Of a stretch of DNA of 62,933 nucleotides, positions 60,752 through 62,933 are shown piece after piece. This DNA comes from Gammaproteobacteria bacterium (GTDB taxonomy: Bacteria; Pseudomonadota; Gammaproteobacteria; UBA6429; Thiohalophilaceae). Position 1 is the stretch's first letter, and each line of letters begins with the position of its first letter. The translations under genes and the position numbers were made by a program. Location of the stretch: contig JAPHTF010000108.1 in assembly GCA_026197095.1 (NCBI GenBank), positions 1 to 62,933 on the forward strand. The letters are read 5' to 3'. Under the pieces are notes generated by a model. That model did not search any database. It was not told the DNA's origin and saw only the letters and a program-made list of their open reading frames with translations.

Positions 60752-62933
60752 TTAACTCGTTAAGCTTGCAAACAAGGTGGGGAGTTTTTCGGGTAAACGA
60801 TTAACGTTATCGATAACGGTATAGTTGTTTTCACCAAAAATACGTTTCACATAAGCATCAGCATGCGGATCTAATGTTAAGCAATAAGTCAGTACACCTG
60901 TGCTATATAACTCTTCTACTGCTTTTTTCGTATCGTGGCGCAAATGCTGAGGATCGCGTTCATCAATATCCGCGGGTTCACCATCGGTGACTAACAGGAT
61001 TAATTTACGTTTCTCTGGTTGCTTATGTAAGTGAGTACCCGCATGTCTCAAGGCGGCGCCCATGCGTGTCGATAATCCACCTTTCATTCCTGCCAGGCGT
61101 GATTTAGCGTCATCATCGAACTTCTGACTAAAGTCTTTGAAGCGATAATATTGCACATCATGACGACCATCTGAGGCAAAGCCATGCAAAGCAAAAGGAT
61201 CACCGATGCCACTAATGGCAGTCGAAACTAACGTTGCCGCTTCACGTGTTAATTGCAGAACGGTCTTGTCTGATCCTTCCATCGCTTCGTTTGTTGATTC
61301 AGATAAATCCATTAACACGACAACAGAAAGATCGCGATTTTTAACCACGTTACGCATAGTGATACGTGGACTGGGTTGTTCACCCATACGAATTGAAATC
61401 ATGGCATCAACCGCGGCATTGAGATCAATTTCATCACCATCTTCTAAACCACGCTGGCGTTGCACACCTTCCGGTGTTAACAAGTCGATAATTTGTTTAA
61501 TGCGATGTGCCACAGGCTTATATTCATCAAGAATAAGTTTGATATCTTCAGGATCACCTTTTGGCTGGCGACGTTCATATATCGTTGCCCAGTCAGGACG
61601 ATGTAATTGAATTTGATAATCCCATTCCTGGTAATGGAAAGGATCAGAAACAGGTTCTTTGCCCCACATATCATTGAAGCTGGCTTGACCATCTGTCAGA
61701 TCATCTTCATAGGGACGCATATTGGTTGAACATGTCCATATTTCCTGAGCGTCATCGCCGGCCAGTTCACAGTCAACTTCATTGGCCATTTCTATGACAC
61801 TCACCTGGCGGCGTACCTGGCGTTCACTGGCAGACACATATTCAAATTCAGCGTTCATGTCGAACTCTTCAAATTCCCAAACGTAACGATTGTCATCACG
61901 GTAAGGAATGCGAATACGTTCGAGTATGCGTAAGCTAGGCACTTCTTTGCGTGCCGATAATATATTGTATAACTCCAGACCCTTATGCCATGAAAGCTGG
62001 TTATCATTCTGACGTGCTTCTATCTCTTCATGAAAACTGGCTACCAGTTGATTGATCTGTTCATCATCCGATGTTTGCGTATTATCAATTAACATCAACG
62101 CAACGTGCTCAAGTAACTTCATGGTTGGATGCTCTGGCTCTTCATCTGCATCGGCAATACTTAGCAACGATGTCCAGAGTTTTTTCAAACCAGGAAAATC
62201 CTGGGTGGCTTTATATTCCACTCGCGCATCTTCTAGCAGACCAATGAAAAACATTTGAGCCGGACTGAGCTGTTCTGCCGAAATGGGTTCACTTGAATAA
62301 CACATGTGTGCAGCCATATGCGCAGCAGTCGCACGGTATAACTCTAAGCCGGGAATTTTATTATCCGCTGGACTCTTGATGTTTAAAATCAAGTCATCCA
62401 CCGCATCTGGCATATGCAAAATACGGTGTTCGATATAGGGACGAAAATCCGTGTAATCAGCACCGGTTGGACGCAGGAAGAAATCTCTGCCCCATAGAGC
62501 GCGCAGATAAAAATTTAATTTACGCTGTACTTTATTAAACAGCACACCGGCACGTTCTTTTTGTAGCATGGCTTTAGAGTCAGCAGATTCTAAATTAAAG
62601 TACGCAGTTAAATTATTAAAGTCGCGGCGATAAGCTTGTGCACCAAAGTTAGCCCAGCGACGCAGACCACTTAAGGTGAGTTTGCCCAGCAAGTCATCAA
62701 TGTGATTTAACATGGGGCGCAACGCACGTGAAGCGGTTGATGCTAACTGATGGATAAAGGTCAGGTAGCCTCGCAATAATTCAGCGTCACCGAGGTTACG
62801 TGCTGCGGAGGGTAAGCTGCCTAACAATAATGAAATCACTTCGCCGGAAGTCATTGATGATAATTTCATTGCTGCGGTAATACAGTCAGGAATGACATCT
62901 TCACCGCATTCTTTTACCACCAGTGGCATTTCC
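60752..62933 (-). CDS. CbbO/NorD-type von Willebrand factor A protein (N-terminus cut)
   Basis: This protein of at least 725 residues has a C-terminal VWA domain with the MIDAS motif DLSES (VVVLMDLSESTNEA), LVTDGEPADIDERD and a late SLTLDPHAD-like strand. A long helical N-terminal part over about 550 residues contains no known catalytic motif. The frame runs past the first ATG (62929) to the window edge, so the start may be upstream. CbbO and NorD work with MoxR-type ATPases (CbbQ, NorQ) to activate Rubisco or NO reductase; the partner would lie beyond the edge. Which of the two this is cannot be settled here, but qNOR normally does not need NorD. Confidence 0.8.
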   Translation of the reverse strand, partial: EMPLVVKECGEDVIPDCITAAMKLSSMTSGEVISLLLGSLPSAARNLGDAELLRGYLTFIHQLASTASRALRPMLNHIDDLLGKLTLSGLRRWANFGAQAYRRDFNNLTAYFNLESADSKAMLQKERAGVLFNKVQRKLNFYLRALWGRDFFLRPTGADYTDFRPYIEHRILHMPDAVDDLILNIKSPADNKIPGLELYRATAAHMAAHMCYSSEPISAEQLSPAQMFFIGLLEDARVEYKATQDFPGLKKLWTSLLSIADADEEPEHPTMKLLEHVALMLIDNTQTSDDEQINQLVASFHEEIEARQNDNQLSWHKGLELYNILSARKEVPSLRILERIRIPYRDDNRYVWEFEEFDMNAEFEYVSASERQVRRQVSVIEMANEVDCELAGDDAQEIWTCSTNMRPYEDDLTDGQASFNDMWGKEPVSDPFHYQEWDYQIQLHRPDWATIYERRQPKGDPEDIKLILDEYKPVAHRIKQIIDLLTPEGVQRQRGLEDGDEIDLNAAVDAMISIRMGEQPSPRITMRNVVKNRDLSVVVLMDLSESTNEAMEGSDKTVLQLTREAATLVSTAISGIGDPFALHGFASDGRHDVQYYRFKDFSQKFDDDAKSRLAGMKGGLSTRMGAALRHAGTHLHKQPEKRKLILLVTDGEPADIDERDPQHLRHDTKKAVEELYSTGVLTYCLTLDPHADAYVKRIFGENNYTVIDNVNRLPEKLPTLFASLTS

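Overview
The window looks like a chromosomal segment of a low-G+C gammaproteobacterium that respires nitrogen oxides. Its backbone follows an order I know from Pseudomonas: thrB, a DUF2782 gene, polA, engB, cytochrome c5, cytochrome c4, dsbA, an endonuclease/exonuclease/phosphatase gene and a GGDEF gene. Genes for other functions are spliced between these landmarks. I cannot name the genus. The complete clade I nos cluster, the quinol-type NO reductase, System II cytochrome c maturation and a CbbO/NorD-type gene would fit a denitrifying, perhaps autotrophic, organism; autotrophy is inference only, since no RuBisCO gene is visible.

Layout. 1-5 kb: the end of hemF, a TRAP transporter pair, three tandem DnaA-box-like sites, thrB, DUF2782 and a LOG-family gene. 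5-11 kb: polA, a DUF898/M48 membrane pair and a lipoprotein. 10.9-11.8 kb: a gene-free stretch with two probable small RNAs, each ending in a strong intrinsic terminator and showing C-rich hairpin loops. 11.8-20.9 kb: a ferritin-like diiron protein divergent from nosRZDFYL, with one perfect FNR/DNR-type box between them placed correctly for both promoters. 21-26.5 kb: engB, two tandem cytochrome c5 genes, cytochrome c4 and ccsBA (resB/ccsA). A small remnant of a c4 start between the c5 genes records a tandem duplication.

26.5-30.5 kb: a cassette (LysR regulator, cytochrome b561, metallo-beta-lactamase-fold protein, methyltransferase) lying between inverted, diverged copies of an intergenic repeat. 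30.5-38 kb: a lone cyclic-nucleotide-binding-fold protein, dsbA, an acetolactate-synthase-like enzyme, an EEP protein, a diguanylate cyclase, a PsiE-family protein, a cysteine-motif protein and a lipoprotein.

38-50.2 kb: a glycosyltransferase/YdcF pair converging on a 12-gene minus-strand operon that resembles aryl polyene (APE) lipid clusters. It has one ACP, COG4648, an AMP ligase, two hotdog dehydratases, an acyltransferase, LolA-like and MMPL transport proteins, two ketosynthase-type proteins and a ketoreductase. It lacks an aromatic ammonia-lyase and ends in a PAPS-type sulfotransferase. This is the best candidate in the window for an undescribed pathway.

50.7-58.4 kb: quinol NO reductase, a divergent TauD-like dioxygenase, a large membrane NIT-like/HAMP/PAS/GGDEF/EAL/REC protein of visibly different base composition, and tRNA-Arg(CCG). 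58.6-62.9 kb: a second PsiE-family protein, a class II aldolase fused to a Dabb domain and carrying Gln where a zinc-binding His is expected, a small unknown protein, and a CbbO/NorD-type VWA protein cut by the window edge. No IS element, CRISPR array or rRNA gene was seen.
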